Positions 53,727 through 62,621 of a DNA stretch of 64,000 bases are shown piece after piece (positions within the stretch are counted from its first letter, which is position 1; each line of letters begins with the position of its first letter). Where the stretch lies: positions 62,001-126,000 of the forward strand of contig JBMYRB010000004.1 of NCBI GenBank assembly GCA_049601915.1, read 5' to 3'. Under the pieces are notes generated by a model, which was given only the letters and a program-made list of their open reading frames with translations, did no database searches and had not been told where the DNA came from. A program made the position numbers and the translations under genes. This stretch comes from UBA8079 sp049601915. GTDB taxonomy: Bacteria; Pseudomonadota; Alphaproteobacteria; UBA6615.

Positions 53727-56405
53727 TCAAACGGCCAGTTCGTTCTTCAGGGCCGCCTCGATGGCGGCCAGTGCAGCCTCGGTCATCGAGGGGTCAGGCC
53801 CGCCGCCCTGGGCCATGTCCGGGCGCCCGCCACCACCCTTGCCGCCCAGCTCCGTCACACCGATGCGCACGAGATCGACCGCGCTGAAACGCTTAATCAG
53901 GTCGGATGTCACCCCAACCACGATCGAGCCCTTGTCATCAAACGCGCCGGCCACAGCGACGATGCCGGAGCCGATGTTGTCCTTCATGTCGTCGACCAGG
54001 CTTTTGAGTTCGCGCGGCGGCACGTCCGTCAGGGCCCGTGCGGTGAACGTCACCCCGCCGATATCCTGGGAGGCGTCGTCCGTGGCTGACGACCCACCAC
54101 CGCCGGCGGCAAGCTTACGCCTTGTTTCGGTCAGTTCACGTTCGAGCTTCTTGCGCTCCTCAAGAAGCTGGACCACGCGCTCGGGCACGGCATCCGGTGT
54201 GGTCCGCAGGCTGTCCGCCACTTCGCGAAGCAAGCGGTCCTGGGTTTCCATATAGGCGCGCGCGTCGGGGCCCGTGAGCGCCTCGATCCGGCGAACGCCA
54301 GCCGATACGGCACTTTCCGAGACGATCTTGACCAGCCCGATATCGCCCGTCCGGCGCACATGGGTGCCGCCGCACAGCTCCACAGAATAGGCCACACGGT
54401 CATTGTCAGCATCGGCGGGGTCACCGCCCATCGCCACGACCCGCACCTCATCGCCATATTTCTCACCAAACAGTGCCAGCGCCCCGGCGTCGATCGCCTC
54501 GTCGGGTGTCATCAGGGTCGTGTTGACGGATGCATTGACCGCAACCCGGTCATTGACCGCGGCCTCGACGGCCGAAATTTCCGCCACGTCCATCGGTTTG
54601 GTGTGGGAGATATCGAACCGCAAACGGTCGGGTGCAACCAATGAGCCCTTCTGGGCGACATGGGCGCCCAGTTCGCCGCGCAGTGCCTCGTGCAGCAGAT
54701 GGGTCGCGGAATGGTTGGCGCGCAGCCGGTTGCGACGCATAACATCGATACGCAACTCGACTACATCGCCGACGGTCAACGGCTCGCGGTCGACGGCACC
54801 GAGATGAACGTGCAAATCGCCGAGCTTCTTCTGGGTATCGTGGATGGTGATCTCGGCGCCATCCGGGCTGAACATCACGCCGGCGTCGCCCATCTGACCG
54901 CCGGATTCCCCGTAAAACGGCGTTTGATTAACAATCACCGCGACGTCCTGGCCCGGTGCAGCCGTCCCGACCCGCTCGCCATCGACGACGATCCCAACAA
55001 CCTTGCCCTCGGCGGTGTCGGTATCGTAGCCGAGGAACTCGCTAGCCCCGGTTTCCTCACGAATATCGAACCAGACTTCCTCGGTCGCAGCATCCCCCGA
55101 CCCCGACCAGGCCCGGCGCGCGGCGGCGCGCTGCGCATCCATCGCGGCTTCGAAGGCGGCGTTGTCGACCGCACGTCCCCGCCCGCGCAGGATGTCCTCT
55201 GTCAGATCGAGCGGGAAGCCAAACGTGTCGTACAACCGGAATGCCACCTCACCGGACAGGTCTGCCCCATCGGCCAGTTTACCGGTTTCCTCTTCGAGCA
55301 GTTTCAGGCCGCGATCCAGGGTCTGCTTGAACCGCTCCTCCTCCAATCTAAATGTCTCCGTGATCAGCGGCTGGGCCCGGCGCAACTCCGGGAAGGCGTC
55401 GCCCATCGCCGAGACAAGCGACGGTACCAGGCGGTGCATCAGCGGTTCGCGACAACCGAGAAGATGCGCATGGCGCATGCCGCGCCGCATGATACGCCGC
55501 AGCACATAGCCCCGCCCTTCGTTCGAAGGCAGCACGCCGTCGGCCATCAGGAAAGAACAGGCGCGCAGATGATCAGCGATTACCCGGTGGCTGACGGCAC
55601 CTTCGCCGTCGGGATCGACATTGGCCGCATGCGCCGACGCCTCGATCAGGCCGCGCATCAGATCGATATCGTAATTGTCGTGCTTGCCCTGGAGGACGGC
55701 CGCGATCCGCTCCAGGCCCATGCCGGTGTCGATCGACGGCTTCGGCAAGTCTTCGCGCAATTCCGCGTTACGTTGCTCATACTGCATGAACACGAGGTTC
55801 CAGACCTCGATGAACCGATCACCATCCTCGTCCGGGCTGCCCGGGGGGCCGCCGGGGATCTTGTCGCCGTGATCGAAGAAGATTTCCGAACATGGCCCGC
55901 AGGGCCCCGTATCGCCCATCGCCCAGAAATTATCGTGGGTGGCGATGCGGATAATCTTGTCTTCCGACAGGCCGGCGATCTTCTTCCACAGATCAAAAGC
56001 TTCGTCGTCTTCGGCATAGACGGTCGCGATAAGCCTGTCGGCCGGGAGGCCGTATTCCTTGGTGATCAGGTTCCAGGCCAGCTCGATCGCATGTTCCTTG
56101 AAATAGTCACCGAACGAAAAGTTGCCGAGCATCTCGAAGAAGGTGTGGTGGCGTGCCGTGTAACCGACATTCTCGAGGTCGTTATGCTTACCCCCCGCGC
56201 GCACGCATTTCTGCGATGTGGTGGCGCGGCTGTAAGGCCGGTTCTCCGCGCCGGTAAAAACATTCTTGAACTGCACCATGCCCGCATTGGTAAACAGCAG
56301 GGTCGGATCATTGTGGGGGACGAGCGGAGACGATTCGACGATCTCATGCCCGTCCTGGGCAAAATAATCGAGAAACGCTGAACGGATATCACTGGTGGTC
56401 GCCAT
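53727..56405 (-). CDS. alaS: Alanyl-tRNA synthetase
   Basis: Charges tRNA-Ala and edits mischarged Ser and Gly. The 892-residue protein has the class II catalytic domain (HNDPTLLFTNAGMVQFKNVF), the tRNA-recognition region, and the editing domain with zinc-binding HxxxH in RANHSATHLLHEAL and CGGTHV. A C-terminal C-Ala-like domain ends the protein. The frame is open upstream, but MATTSDIRSAFLDYF is the family start. It lies 255 bp after recA on the same strand; a strong terminator stands between. Confidence 0.97.
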   Translation of the reverse strand: MATTSDIRSAFLDYFAQDGHEIVESSPLVPHNDPTLLFTNAGMVQFKNVFTGAENRPYSRATTSQKCVRAGGKHNDLENVGYTARHHTFFEMLGNFSFGDYFKEHAIELAWNLITKEYGLPADRLIATVYAEDDEAFDLWKKIAGLSEDKIIRIATHDNFWAMGDTGPCGPCSEIFFDHGDKIPGGPPGSPDEDGDRFIEVWNLVFMQYEQRNAELREDLPKPSIDTGMGLERIAAVLQGKHDNYDIDLMRGLIEASAHAANVDPDGEGAVSHRVIADHLRACSFLMADGVLPSNEGRGYVLRRIMRRGMRHAHLLGCREPLMHRLVPSLVSAMGDAFPELRRAQPLITETFRLEEERFKQTLDRGLKLLEEETGKLADGADLSGEVAFRLYDTFGFPLDLTEDILRGRGRAVDNAAFEAAMDAQRAAARRAWSGSGDAATEEVWFDIREETGASEFLGYDTDTAEGKVVGIVVDGERVGTAAPGQDVAVIVNQTPFYGESGGQMGDAGVMFSPDGAEITIHDTQKKLGDLHVHLGAVDREPLTVGDVVELRIDVMRRNRLRANHSATHLLHEALRGELGAHVAQKGSLVAPDRLRFDISHTKPMDVAEISAVEAAVNDRVAVNASVNTTLMTPDEAIDAGALALFGEKYGDEVRVVAMGGDPADADNDRVAYSVELCGGTHVRRTGDIGLVKIVSESAVSAGVRRIEALTGPDARAYMETQDRLLREVADSLRTTPDAVPERVVQLLEERKKLERELTETRRKLAAGGGGSSATDDASQDIGGVTFTARALTDVPPRELKSLVDDMKDNIGSGIVAVAGAFDDKGSIVVGVTSDLIKRFSAVDLVRIGVTELGGKGGGGRPDMAQGGGPDPSMTEAALAAIEAALKNELAV

Positions 56406-56581
56406 ATCTGCCGGCCGGTCAAAACGAAGATGCTGGGCGGTTTTAACCCGCGCCCGAGTGCCTGTCGAGGCTACCACATGGCCCTTTAAAAGCATGGGAA
56501 TGTTCATGAAAGGCGGTCAGCGCAAATCCCGTGAAATGCAAACGGCAGCAGGGACAAGCTTGGCCGCCGAACATGCATGCA

Positions 56582-56619
56582 TAAAAAGGCCCCACCCATT
56601 GCCGGGAGGGGCCTTCTTT
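56582..56619 (-). terminator. Rho-independent terminator of recA
   Basis: AAGGCCCC at 56586-56593 pairs perfectly with GGGGCCTT at 56608-56615, and an inner CCC/GGG pair can extend the stem. On the minus strand the stem is followed by TTTTTAT. It lies about 45 bp beyond the recA stop. Confidence 0.9.
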
Positions 56620-56660
56620 ATGTCCTCACCGGAGATGGTTAATCCCGGTGAAAGTCTCGC

Positions 56661-57797
56661 TTAGTCGCCCTCGGCTGCATTCTGGGCGGCATCCTGTGAG
56701 CCGTTCGGCCTGCCTTCCGATTCGGAATCGCCGTCCTTGAAATCCTCGGGGTTGCTCAACATGGCGTCGGCGATCAGGCCCGCATTGGCGCGGATCTTAT
56801 TCTCAATCTCCGAAGCAATCTCGGGGTTTTCCTTAAAGAATGTCTTGGCGTTCTCCCGGCCCTGGCCGACCCGCTCATCGCCGTAGGAGAACCAGGCGCC
56901 TGACTTGTCGATAATACCGGCCTGGACCCCGAGATCGAGCAGTTCGCCCATCTTGGAAACACCCTCGCCATACATAATGTCGAACTCGACGATCTTGAAC
57001 GGTGGCGCCAGCTTGTTCTTGACCACCTTGATCCGGGTTTGGTTGCCGACGACCTCGTCGCGGTCCTTGATCGAACCGATGCGGCGGATGTCGAGGCGGA
57101 CCGAGGCATAGAATTTCAGCGCATTGCCGCCCGTCGTGGTCTCGGGACTGCCGAACATGACGCCGATCTTGTGGCGAATCTGGTTGATGAAGATCACGGT
57201 CGTGTCCGAACGTGCGATCGAGCCGGTCAGCTTGCGCAGGGCCTGGCTCATCAGCCGGGCGTGCAGGCCGGGCAGTGAGTCCCCCATCTCGCCCTCGAGT
57301 TCGGCGCGCGGCACCAGGGCCGCGACACTGTCGACCACCAGAATATCGACCGCACCGGAACGGACCAGCGTATCGGCGATTTCGAGCGCCTGCTCGCCCG
57401 CGTCTGGCTGCGAGATCAGGAGATCGTCGAGGTTGACGCCCAGCTTGCGGGCGTAGGTCGGGTCGAGCGCGTGCTCGGCATCAACAAAGGCACATGTGCC
57501 ACCCGTCTTCTGGGCCTCCGCGATGATGTGGAGGGCCATCGTGGTCTTGCCCGAGCTCTCGGGGCCATAAATCTCTACGACCCGGCCGCGCGGCACACCG
57601 CCGATACCAAGCGCAATATCGAGGCCGAGTGAACCGGTGGAAACGGAGGCAATCTCAACGGCATTGTCGTCGCCAAGCCGCATAATCGAGCCTTTGCCAT
57701 AGGCCTTCTCAATCTGGCTCAACGCGGCATCAAGGGCCTTGTTGCGTTCTTCGGGTTTCATGCTGTCCTCGACGACGCGAAGCTGTGTGCTGCTCAT
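56661..57797 (-). CDS. recA: Recombinase RecA
   Basis: Strand-exchange protein and co-protease of LexA. The 378-residue protein has Walker A GPESSGKTT, the core VDAEHALDPTYARKLGV, VVDSVAALVPRAELEGEMGD and the L2-loop stretch FGSPETTTGGNALKFYASVRLDIRR. An acidic C-terminal tail follows. GGAGGAG six bases before the ATG fixes the start and replaces a longer open frame. A LexA-type box at 57926-57940 and the terminator downstream frame a single-gene SOS transcript. Confidence 0.98.
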   Translation of the reverse strand: MSSTQLRVVEDSMKPEERNKALDAALSQIEKAYGKGSIMRLGDDNAVEIASVSTGSLGLDIALGIGGVPRGRVVEIYGPESSGKTTMALHIIAEAQKTGGTCAFVDAEHALDPTYARKLGVNLDDLLISQPDAGEQALEIADTLVRSGAVDILVVDSVAALVPRAELEGEMGDSLPGLHARLMSQALRKLTGSIARSDTTVIFINQIRHKIGVMFGSPETTTGGNALKFYASVRLDIRRIGSIKDRDEVVGNQTRIKVVKNKLAPPFKIVEFDIMYGEGVSKMGELLDLGVQAGIIDKSGAWFSYGDERVGQGRENAKTFFKENPEIASEIENKIRANAGLIADAMLSNPEDFKDGDSESEGRPNGSQDAAQNAAEGD

Positions 57798-57925
57798 GGA
57801 TCGCTCCTCCATTTCCTCTGGAGATCCCACCCGGGATCCCTCTGGTTCCTGCGGCCCCGCGAAGGTCGAAAAACCCATCATCGCGGTTCAGAGCGTCAAT
57901 GTACTTGCTTTGTTCTCGTTGTAAA

Positions 57926-57940
57926 GTTCTTTTTTTGTTC
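57926..57940 (-). promoter_or_regulatory. Alphaproteobacterial LexA (SOS) box upstream of recA
   Basis: GTTC at 57926-57929, seven T residues, then GTTC at 57937-57940 match GTTC-N7-GTTC, the known alphaproteobacterial LexA operator (GAAC-N7-GAAC on the recA strand). It lies about 130 bp upstream of the recA start. A third GTTC at 57912-57915 is spaced ten bases away and does not fit. Confidence 0.8.
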
Positions 57941-58034
57941 TCATACGGAAATGCCGGAATTGCGGCTGAATTGCACAATATGGAACAGGTCCGGACGAAA
58001 AATAGACTATAGAGCAAATGCCGGAGTCGTCACA

Positions 58035-58707
58035 CTAGGCGGGCACCCGGTCCATCACTTCTTTCACCTTGCCCGCCAGCTGGGCAAGCGAGAACGGCTT
58101 GGGCAGGAAATGGATATCCTGGTCTTCGCCGAGCCGATTACGGAATGTTTCCTCGGCATAGCCCGAGATGCAGATGACCGGCATTTCCGGCTTTTCTTCA
58201 CGCACATTCTTGATCAGCGTCGGGCCGTCCATTTCCGGCATTACCGCATCCGTGACAAGCAGGTCGATCGGCTCCTCGACGACCCCCATCAGCTCCATCG
58301 CCTCCTCGCCGGTGCGTGCCTCCAGCACCTTGTAGTCCTTGGCGCGCAGCGCGCACGGAGAACAGCCGCACCGCATCCTCGTCCTCGACCACCAGCGCCG
58401 TCTCGGCGCCCGTCGTGTCTGCTGCACTGGGGGAATCCGCCGCCTCGGCCTTCTCCGCCGCACCGGCCTCCTGGGCGTGCGCAGGCAGAGAGATCGTGAA
58501 GGACGTGCCCGAACCCGTGTCGGATTCGACCAGCACATACCCGCCCGTCTGCTTGACGATGCCGTAAACCGTCGACAGGCCGAGGCCCGTACCCGCACCG
58601 ACTTCCTTGGTCGTGAAGAACGGCTCGAAAACATGCTCGAGATTTTACTTCGGAATCCCGACCCCGCTGTCGGCGACATTGATCACCACATAGTCACCCG
58701 GCAGGAT
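58035..58707 (-). pseudogene. cckA: Truncated cckA histidine kinase, 3' end only
   Basis: The minus strand encodes the end of a hybrid histidine kinase of the CckA type: PGDYVVINVADSGVGIP, then a TAA at 58645-58647, then LEHVFEPFFTTKEVGAGTGL, GLSTVYGIVKQTGG and VESDTGSG. The receiver follows with VVEDEDAVRLFSVRAA. A one-base loss in a GC tract near 58355 moves it to another frame with AKDYKVLEARTGEEAMELM, DLLVTDAVMPEMDGPTL and ISGYAEETF. The sensor and most of the kinase are absent; similarity ends near 58707. Position beside recA is the ancestral place. A functional copy may exist elsewhere. Confidence 0.8.
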
Positions 58708-58737
58708 CGTCTTGCCACCGCGGCGCGCGACGAGGAC

Positions 58738-59007
58738 ATCGAACTTCGCATCGCGGCCGTCGTCACCCAGTTGCTGCCGAACGGCAACATGGCGATCCAC
58801 GGCCGACAGGAAATTCGCTTGAATGTCGAGGCTCGCCAGCTCCAGGTCGCCGGTGTGATCCGGCCAGAGGATGTGACCTCGACCAACACGATTTCCTACG
58901 ACCAGATTGCCGAAGCACGCGTGTCCTAAGGCGGTCGCGGACAGATTTCCGATCTCCAGCAGCCGCGTTACGGCCAGCAGGTGCTCGACATCATCTTCCC
59001 GTACTAG
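58738..59007 (+). pseudogene. flgH: Truncated flgH, flagellar L-ring protein 3' end
   Basis: The plus strand encodes the C-terminal third of FlgH: IELRIAAVVTQLLPNGN, GRQEIRLNVEARQLQVAGVI, RPEDVTSTNTISYDQIAEARVS. It then has a TAA at 58927 where the family has tyrosine, then GGRGQISDLQQPRYGQQVLD and a TAG at 59005. The 5' two thirds, including signal peptide and lipobox, are missing, replaced by the antisense of cckA. It cannot make an L-ring. It is the best evidence for lost flagella in this genome. Confidence 0.85.
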
Positions 59008-59074
59008 GCGGCATAGGCAGCATACCTAGTTACGGAAGACAGGCCAGGTAGGCCACCCGGGCAGGCAGCCCGGG
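59003..59074. repeat. Run of small hairpins with similar loops
   Basis: ACTAGG 59003-59008 pairs with CCTAGT 59025-59030. GGCC-AGGTA-GGCC follows at 59042-59054, then CCCGGGC-AGGCA-GCCCGGG at 59056-59074. The next structure (59082-59116) again has loop AGGCA. Similar spacing and loops suggest duplication or shared processing. No coding role is visible. Confidence 0.55.
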
Positions 59075-59081
59075 GACGTCA

Positions 59082-59116
59082 AAAAGGGTCGGTTCCAGGC
59101 AGGAACCGACCCTTTT
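59082..59116. terminator. Strong bidirectional terminator hairpin
   Basis: A perfect 15-bp stem, AAAAGGGTCGGTTCC (59082-59096) and GGAACCGACCCTTTT (59102-59116), with loop AGGCA. The A and T ends act as T-runs in both directions. It separates the flgH remnant from the GntR gene. Confidence 0.85.
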
Positions 59117-59175
59117 CACATGCGCGAACGCTCGTATTCGATGATAATGGCAGGAAGGATACAGGAGCTTCACGA

Positions 59176-59817
59176 ATGTCCGTCGCCGTTCTGACGTCTC
59201 GGCTGTCGCTTGCCGAACAAATCAAGACGCATCTCGTTGCGCAGATAACGAGCGGTGTTCTCGCCCCCGGCGACAGGCTGGTCGAGCTCAAGATTGCCGC
59301 CGAGATGCAGACGAGCCAGGCGCCGGTCCGGGAAGCCTTGCGGGAACTCGAAGCGATTGGCGCCGTCGAGACCCGTCGCAACCGCGGATCGCGCGTGCGG
59401 ATCATCTCGGATGCCGAACATCAGGAAATGTATGAGGTTCGCGCGCAACTAGAGGTGTTCGCCGCACGGCGTGTCGCAGAAGCAAAAGCACCGGTGAAAG
59501 AAGAGCTGATGCAATGTATTCAAAAAATGCGAAAGGCCGCACATGCGCAGGATTTCCTGGAGTACGCCAAGCATAATTTCATGTTTCATCGGCATGTCGT
59601 CACAGCGGCCGGCAACAGCGTTTTGCTGGAGGTCTGGGAGAATTTGAACATCCCTCTTCGTTCCGTTTTCAACCTGTCACGCGCCGACCGAGACCTTGAG
59701 CTTCTCGCCGAATCCCATCTTCTCATCGTCGACGCTATCGCTGCCGGAGACCCGGAGTTGGCGGCGAAGGTCACCGACGCGCACGTCCTCGACAACTCCC
59801 CGCAGGGCAACATCTGA
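59176..59817 (+). CDS. GntR family regulator (FadR/FCD subgroup)
   Basis: A 213-residue regulator with an N-terminal winged helix (about 8-75: LAEQIKTHLVAQITSGVLAPGDRLVELKIAAEM, SQAPVREALRELEAIGAVET) and a C-terminal all-helical FCD domain (about 83-205) with MYEVRAQLEVFAARR and HNFMFHRHVVTAAGN. FCD proteins usually bind small carboxylic acids. AGGAG lies 11 bases before the ATG. It heads a plus-strand pair with the hydrolase and may control the nearby oxidative genes. Confidence 0.9.
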   Translation: MSVAVLTSRLSLAEQIKTHLVAQITSGVLAPGDRLVELKIAAEMQTSQAPVREALRELEAIGAVETRRNRGSRVRIISDAEHQEMYEVRAQLEVFAARRVAEAKAPVKEELMQCIQKMRKAAHAQDFLEYAKHNFMFHRHVVTAAGNSVLLEVWENLNIPLRSVFNLSRADRDLELLAESHLLIVDAIAAGDPELAAKVTDAHVLDNSPQGNI

Positions 59818-59917
59818 GGCAAGAGACGTATCCTCAGAAAGATCGGACGTTGAAAAGCAAGATCCCAGAACGGCTGCATGAACGTCGGCCGACACTCACA
59901 TTCGGGCCCTACTAGCC

Positions 59918-60769
59918 ATGACCACCGCCCGAAACACCCTCGACACCCTCCGCGACCCGGCCCGCAAGACCGCCACGCCGTGCGGAAGCGGAGACATGGC
60001 CTGGCGCGCCTGGGGAGATTCTGCTGCCCCCCCGCTGGTCCTGCTGCATGGTGGCTTCGGCGCGTGGAACCACTGGGTACGCAACATCCCGATACTGGCC
60101 GAGACGTACCATGTGATAGCACCCGACCTGCCGGGCTGCGGCGATTCCGCCGACCCGCCCGAGCGCCCCGACGCCGAGAGCCTCGCGATCATCCTGTCGA
60201 CGGGGCTGGACCTTATGATCTCCGACAACGCCACTTTCGATCTTGTGGGGTTCTCATTCGGCGGGCTGCTGGCCGGACCCATTGCGCGATTTCAGCGGCA
60301 CCGCGTGCGCAGCGTGACCATCGTCGGCACGCCTATTCTGGGGCTCACCACCACCGGCCCGGCCAATGCGCTGGTGCCGGTGCCGCCAGAATTGAGTGCC
60401 GAGGAGGCGGAGCCCATCTATCGCGGTAATCTCGAGAAGCTGATGGTGCACGACCCGGCTGCGGTCGACGAACTTGCAATGACCCTGCATATCGAGAACA
60501 TGACAAAAAATCGTCTGCGCTCACGCGGCATCGCGCGCCGGACGATTGCAGCCGACAGCCTGGCGGGCTTGTCGTGCCAGCTTGGTTTCGTTTTCGGCGA
60601 CAAGGACCCGACACTGGATCCGGATCTGGACGGCATCCGCGCTGCAGCTGCCGAGATTCAGCCCGACGCGCCATTTCATGTGTTTCCCGATACCGGACAC
60701 TGGGTTCAGTTTGAGGCGGCGGACCGCTTCAACGCGCTACTACCGGGCCTGCTCTCAGACCTGACCTAG
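59918..60769 (+). CDS. Alpha/beta hydrolase
   Basis: A 283-residue hydrolase of the alpha/beta fold. The oxyanion stretch is LVLLHGGFGAWNHW, the nucleophile serine lies in VGFSFGGLLAG near residue 112, the acid is in GDKDPTLDPD, and the histidine in FPDTGHWVQFEAADRFN. It resembles C-C bond hydrolases or esterases of aromatic degradation (MhpC-like), but the substrate is unknown. No convincing ribosome-binding site precedes the ATG. It converges with the cupin gene. Confidence 0.87.
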   Translation: MTTARNTLDTLRDPARKTATPCGSGDMAWRAWGDSAAPPLVLLHGGFGAWNHWVRNIPILAETYHVIAPDLPGCGDSADPPERPDAESLAIILSTGLDLMISDNATFDLVGFSFGGLLAGPIARFQRHRVRSVTIVGTPILGLTTTGPANALVPVPPELSAEEAEPIYRGNLEKLMVHDPAAVDELAMTLHIENMTKNRLRSRGIARRTIAADSLAGLSCQLGFVFGDKDPTLDPDLDGIRAAAAEIQPDAPFHVFPDTGHWVQFEAADRFNALLPGLLSDLT

Positions 60770-60775
60770 GCCTTA

Positions 60776-61318
60776 TCAATCGGCGAGAAGATTACCGTCG
60801 TCGTCAACCGAAAGGCCGGTCTCGCGGGCTACCTCGAGAACCGATGGGTGCCAATTCGGCTTGCCGGGATCGGGCCCGCCGATGACCGCCAGCAACAACG
60901 CGTCAGGATCGTCGCAGGCGCAGCGGAATCCGCGATAAATACCCAGTGGCACATTGACCACGTCGCCCACGTCCAGCGTGACCGATTGCTCGTCATCACC
61001 TGCAAGCCAGTAAATTTCCCACTTACCACGAACCGGGATGAAGACCTCCTCGGTCTCGTGAGCGTGCAAAGCCGCCCCGCAGCCATCCTTGGCACGGATA
61101 TATCCCACGCTGAAACCATGGGCAGGCGCCTTGATGATCGGCGCCAGTGCAGGGTCATCAACATTCTCGGTCACGTTGAGGCCGATGATGTTGATGTTCT
61201 CGCGCTCATGCGCGGGCATGCGCATGTCGAGGAACGCGAGGGGTGATCCCTTCATCTCGTTCGCGCGGGAGACGTTGTTCGCCAACATCTCCTCGCGGGT
61301 CACGAATGGCACATCCAT
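60776..61318 (-). CDS. Cupin domain protein
   Basis: A 180-residue protein with one cupin beta-barrel in the middle. Metal-binding motifs are GCGAALHAHETEEVFIPVRGKWEIYW (His-x-His and Glu) and DVVNVPLGIYRGFRC. The catalytic activity is unknown; similar proteins are dioxygenases or isomerases. The start MDVPFVTREE is preceded by GGAG, and the longer frame overlapping the dehydrogenase is discarded. It lies 34 bp downstream of that gene on the same strand and is likely co-transcribed. Confidence 0.85.
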   Translation of the reverse strand: MDVPFVTREEMLANNVSRANEMKGSPLAFLDMRMPAHERENINIIGLNVTENVDDPALAPIIKAPAHGFSVGYIRAKDGCGAALHAHETEEVFIPVRGKWEIYWLAGDDEQSVTLDVGDVVNVPLGIYRGFRCACDDPDALLLAVIGGPDPGKPNWHPSVLEVARETGLSVDDDGNLLAD

Positions 61319-61352
61319 TCCGTTTGTCTCCGTCTGTGTCTTAAATCTTCGC

Positions 61353-62597
61353 TCAGCGGCCCCTGGCAGCCAGCTCCACCCGGCGGCTATAGCGCGGATC
61401 GCCGCGCTTGATTTCGTCGAGCAACCGCGACGCCTTGAGCAGCAACACATCGTTGGTGCCGTCGGAATGAACGAAGCTAAGCCCGTCGCGAAGCAGCTTC
61501 TCGATCGGGTTTTTCTTCATGTAGCCCGTGGCGGCCCACAGCTCGAAGGCCTCCATCAGCACCTTCACGGAGTTCTCCGCGGCGTTGACCTTGCACAGGG
61601 ACGCCGCCGCGGCATCGGGGTTGCCGCTGTTGGCCGTCCAGCCCGAATACCAGAGATAGAAACGGGCGGATTCGATCAGCATATGCATGCGCGCGAGCCG
61701 CTGGGACTGGATCTGGTGCTCGAAGATCGGCTTGCCGCCCTGCACGCGCTGCTTGGCGTATTGCAGGGTCACGTCATAGGCCCGCTGGGCGACGCCGAGA
61801 ACTGTCGCACCGGCCTGAATATTGGACCCGAAGCGTGTCAGGAGCGCGCCAAGTTCACCGAGGGCGCCGTTGGGGGTGCCCATCACATCGGCCTGCGGAA
61901 TCTCGACATTGTCGAAGATCATCGTGCCATTGGCGACGTTACGCTGGCCGAGCTTATCCCAGATTTCGGTCACGGAATAACCAGGCGTGTCCGATGTCAG
62001 CAGGAAGCCGGTCATGCTCTTGAGCGGCGGTTTGCGCATATCCGTGCGGGCCATCACATAGATGACCTTCGCCAACCCGCCATTGGAGATGTAACGCTTC
62101 TCGCCGTTGAGAATCCATTTGTCTCCCCGCTTCTTGGCGGTCATGCGCACGCCGCCATCGGGCTTGTTGTACGGCAGGATGGAATCGCTGCCCGACAGGG
62201 GCTCCGTTGCCGCCGCCGCCAGCAGGCAGGTCGGATCGTCCATCACCCGGGGCAGCCATTTCCTGCGCTGTCGGGCGGTCGTCAGATGGCTGATCATCGT
62301 CATGATCTTCCAGGTCTGATCGAAGGCCACCGCGATCCCGAGGTCGCCATAGGCGAGATTCTCACCGATCATGGACAGGGTCATCACGTCGGCACCGCCG
62401 CCGCCATACTCCTTGGGTACGGACAAGGTGCGCAAGCCAAGCTTGTCGGCCTTGCGGATGACGTTCCAGTTGAAGGACTTGGCCGGATCAGGCTCACGAT
62501 CACCGGCTTCGGCGACGGGGATGATCTCCTCGATCGCAAATTTTCGGGCCTTTTCGCACAGCGCGATCTGACGTTTCGTCAGGGCAAAATCGACCAT
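61353..62597 (-). CDS. Acyl-CoA dehydrogenase family protein
   Basis: FAD enzyme that desaturates an acyl-CoA at the alpha-beta bond. The 414-residue protein has the three usual domains. Motifs are LSVPKEYGGGGADVMTLSM, LLAAAATEPLSGSDS, KWILNGEKRYISNGGLAKV, LGVAQRAYDVTLQYAKQRVQGG and YAKQRVQ. A catalytic glutamate near the C-terminus is not pinned down here. The substrate is unknown. It is flanked by a cupin and a zinc alcohol dehydrogenase on the same strand, 24 bp after the latter, suggesting one catabolic operon. Confidence 0.9.
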   Translation of the reverse strand: MVDFALTKRQIALCEKARKFAIEEIIPVAEAGDREPDPAKSFNWNVIRKADKLGLRTLSVPKEYGGGGADVMTLSMIGENLAYGDLGIAVAFDQTWKIMTMISHLTTARQRRKWLPRVMDDPTCLLAAAATEPLSGSDSILPYNKPDGGVRMTAKKRGDKWILNGEKRYISNGGLAKVIYVMARTDMRKPPLKSMTGFLLTSDTPGYSVTEIWDKLGQRNVANGTMIFDNVEIPQADVMGTPNGALGELGALLTRFGSNIQAGATVLGVAQRAYDVTLQYAKQRVQGGKPIFEHQIQSQRLARMHMLIESARFYLWYSGWTANSGNPDAAAASLCKVNAAENSVKVLMEAFELWAATGYMKKNPIEKLLRDGLSFVHSDGTNDVLLLKASRLLDEIKRGDPRYSRRVELAARGR

Positions 62598-62621
62598 CTG
62601 TCTCTCCGTGATTTAATTTTG

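Noticed and set aside
54660..56381. A 573-codon plus-strand open frame opposite alaS
   Set aside because: alaS is unmistakable on the minus strand; the antisense product is low-complexity and Arg/Gly-rich.
58339..58737. 5' part of the plus-strand frame running into flgH
   Set aside because: It is only the antisense of the cckA remnant; the similarity to FlgH begins near 58738.
25010..59007. Stop-codon recoding as the cause of in-frame stops
   Set aside because: Internal TAA, TAG and TGA all occur, together with frameshifts and deletions, and intact genes end with all three. One recoded codon cannot explain this.
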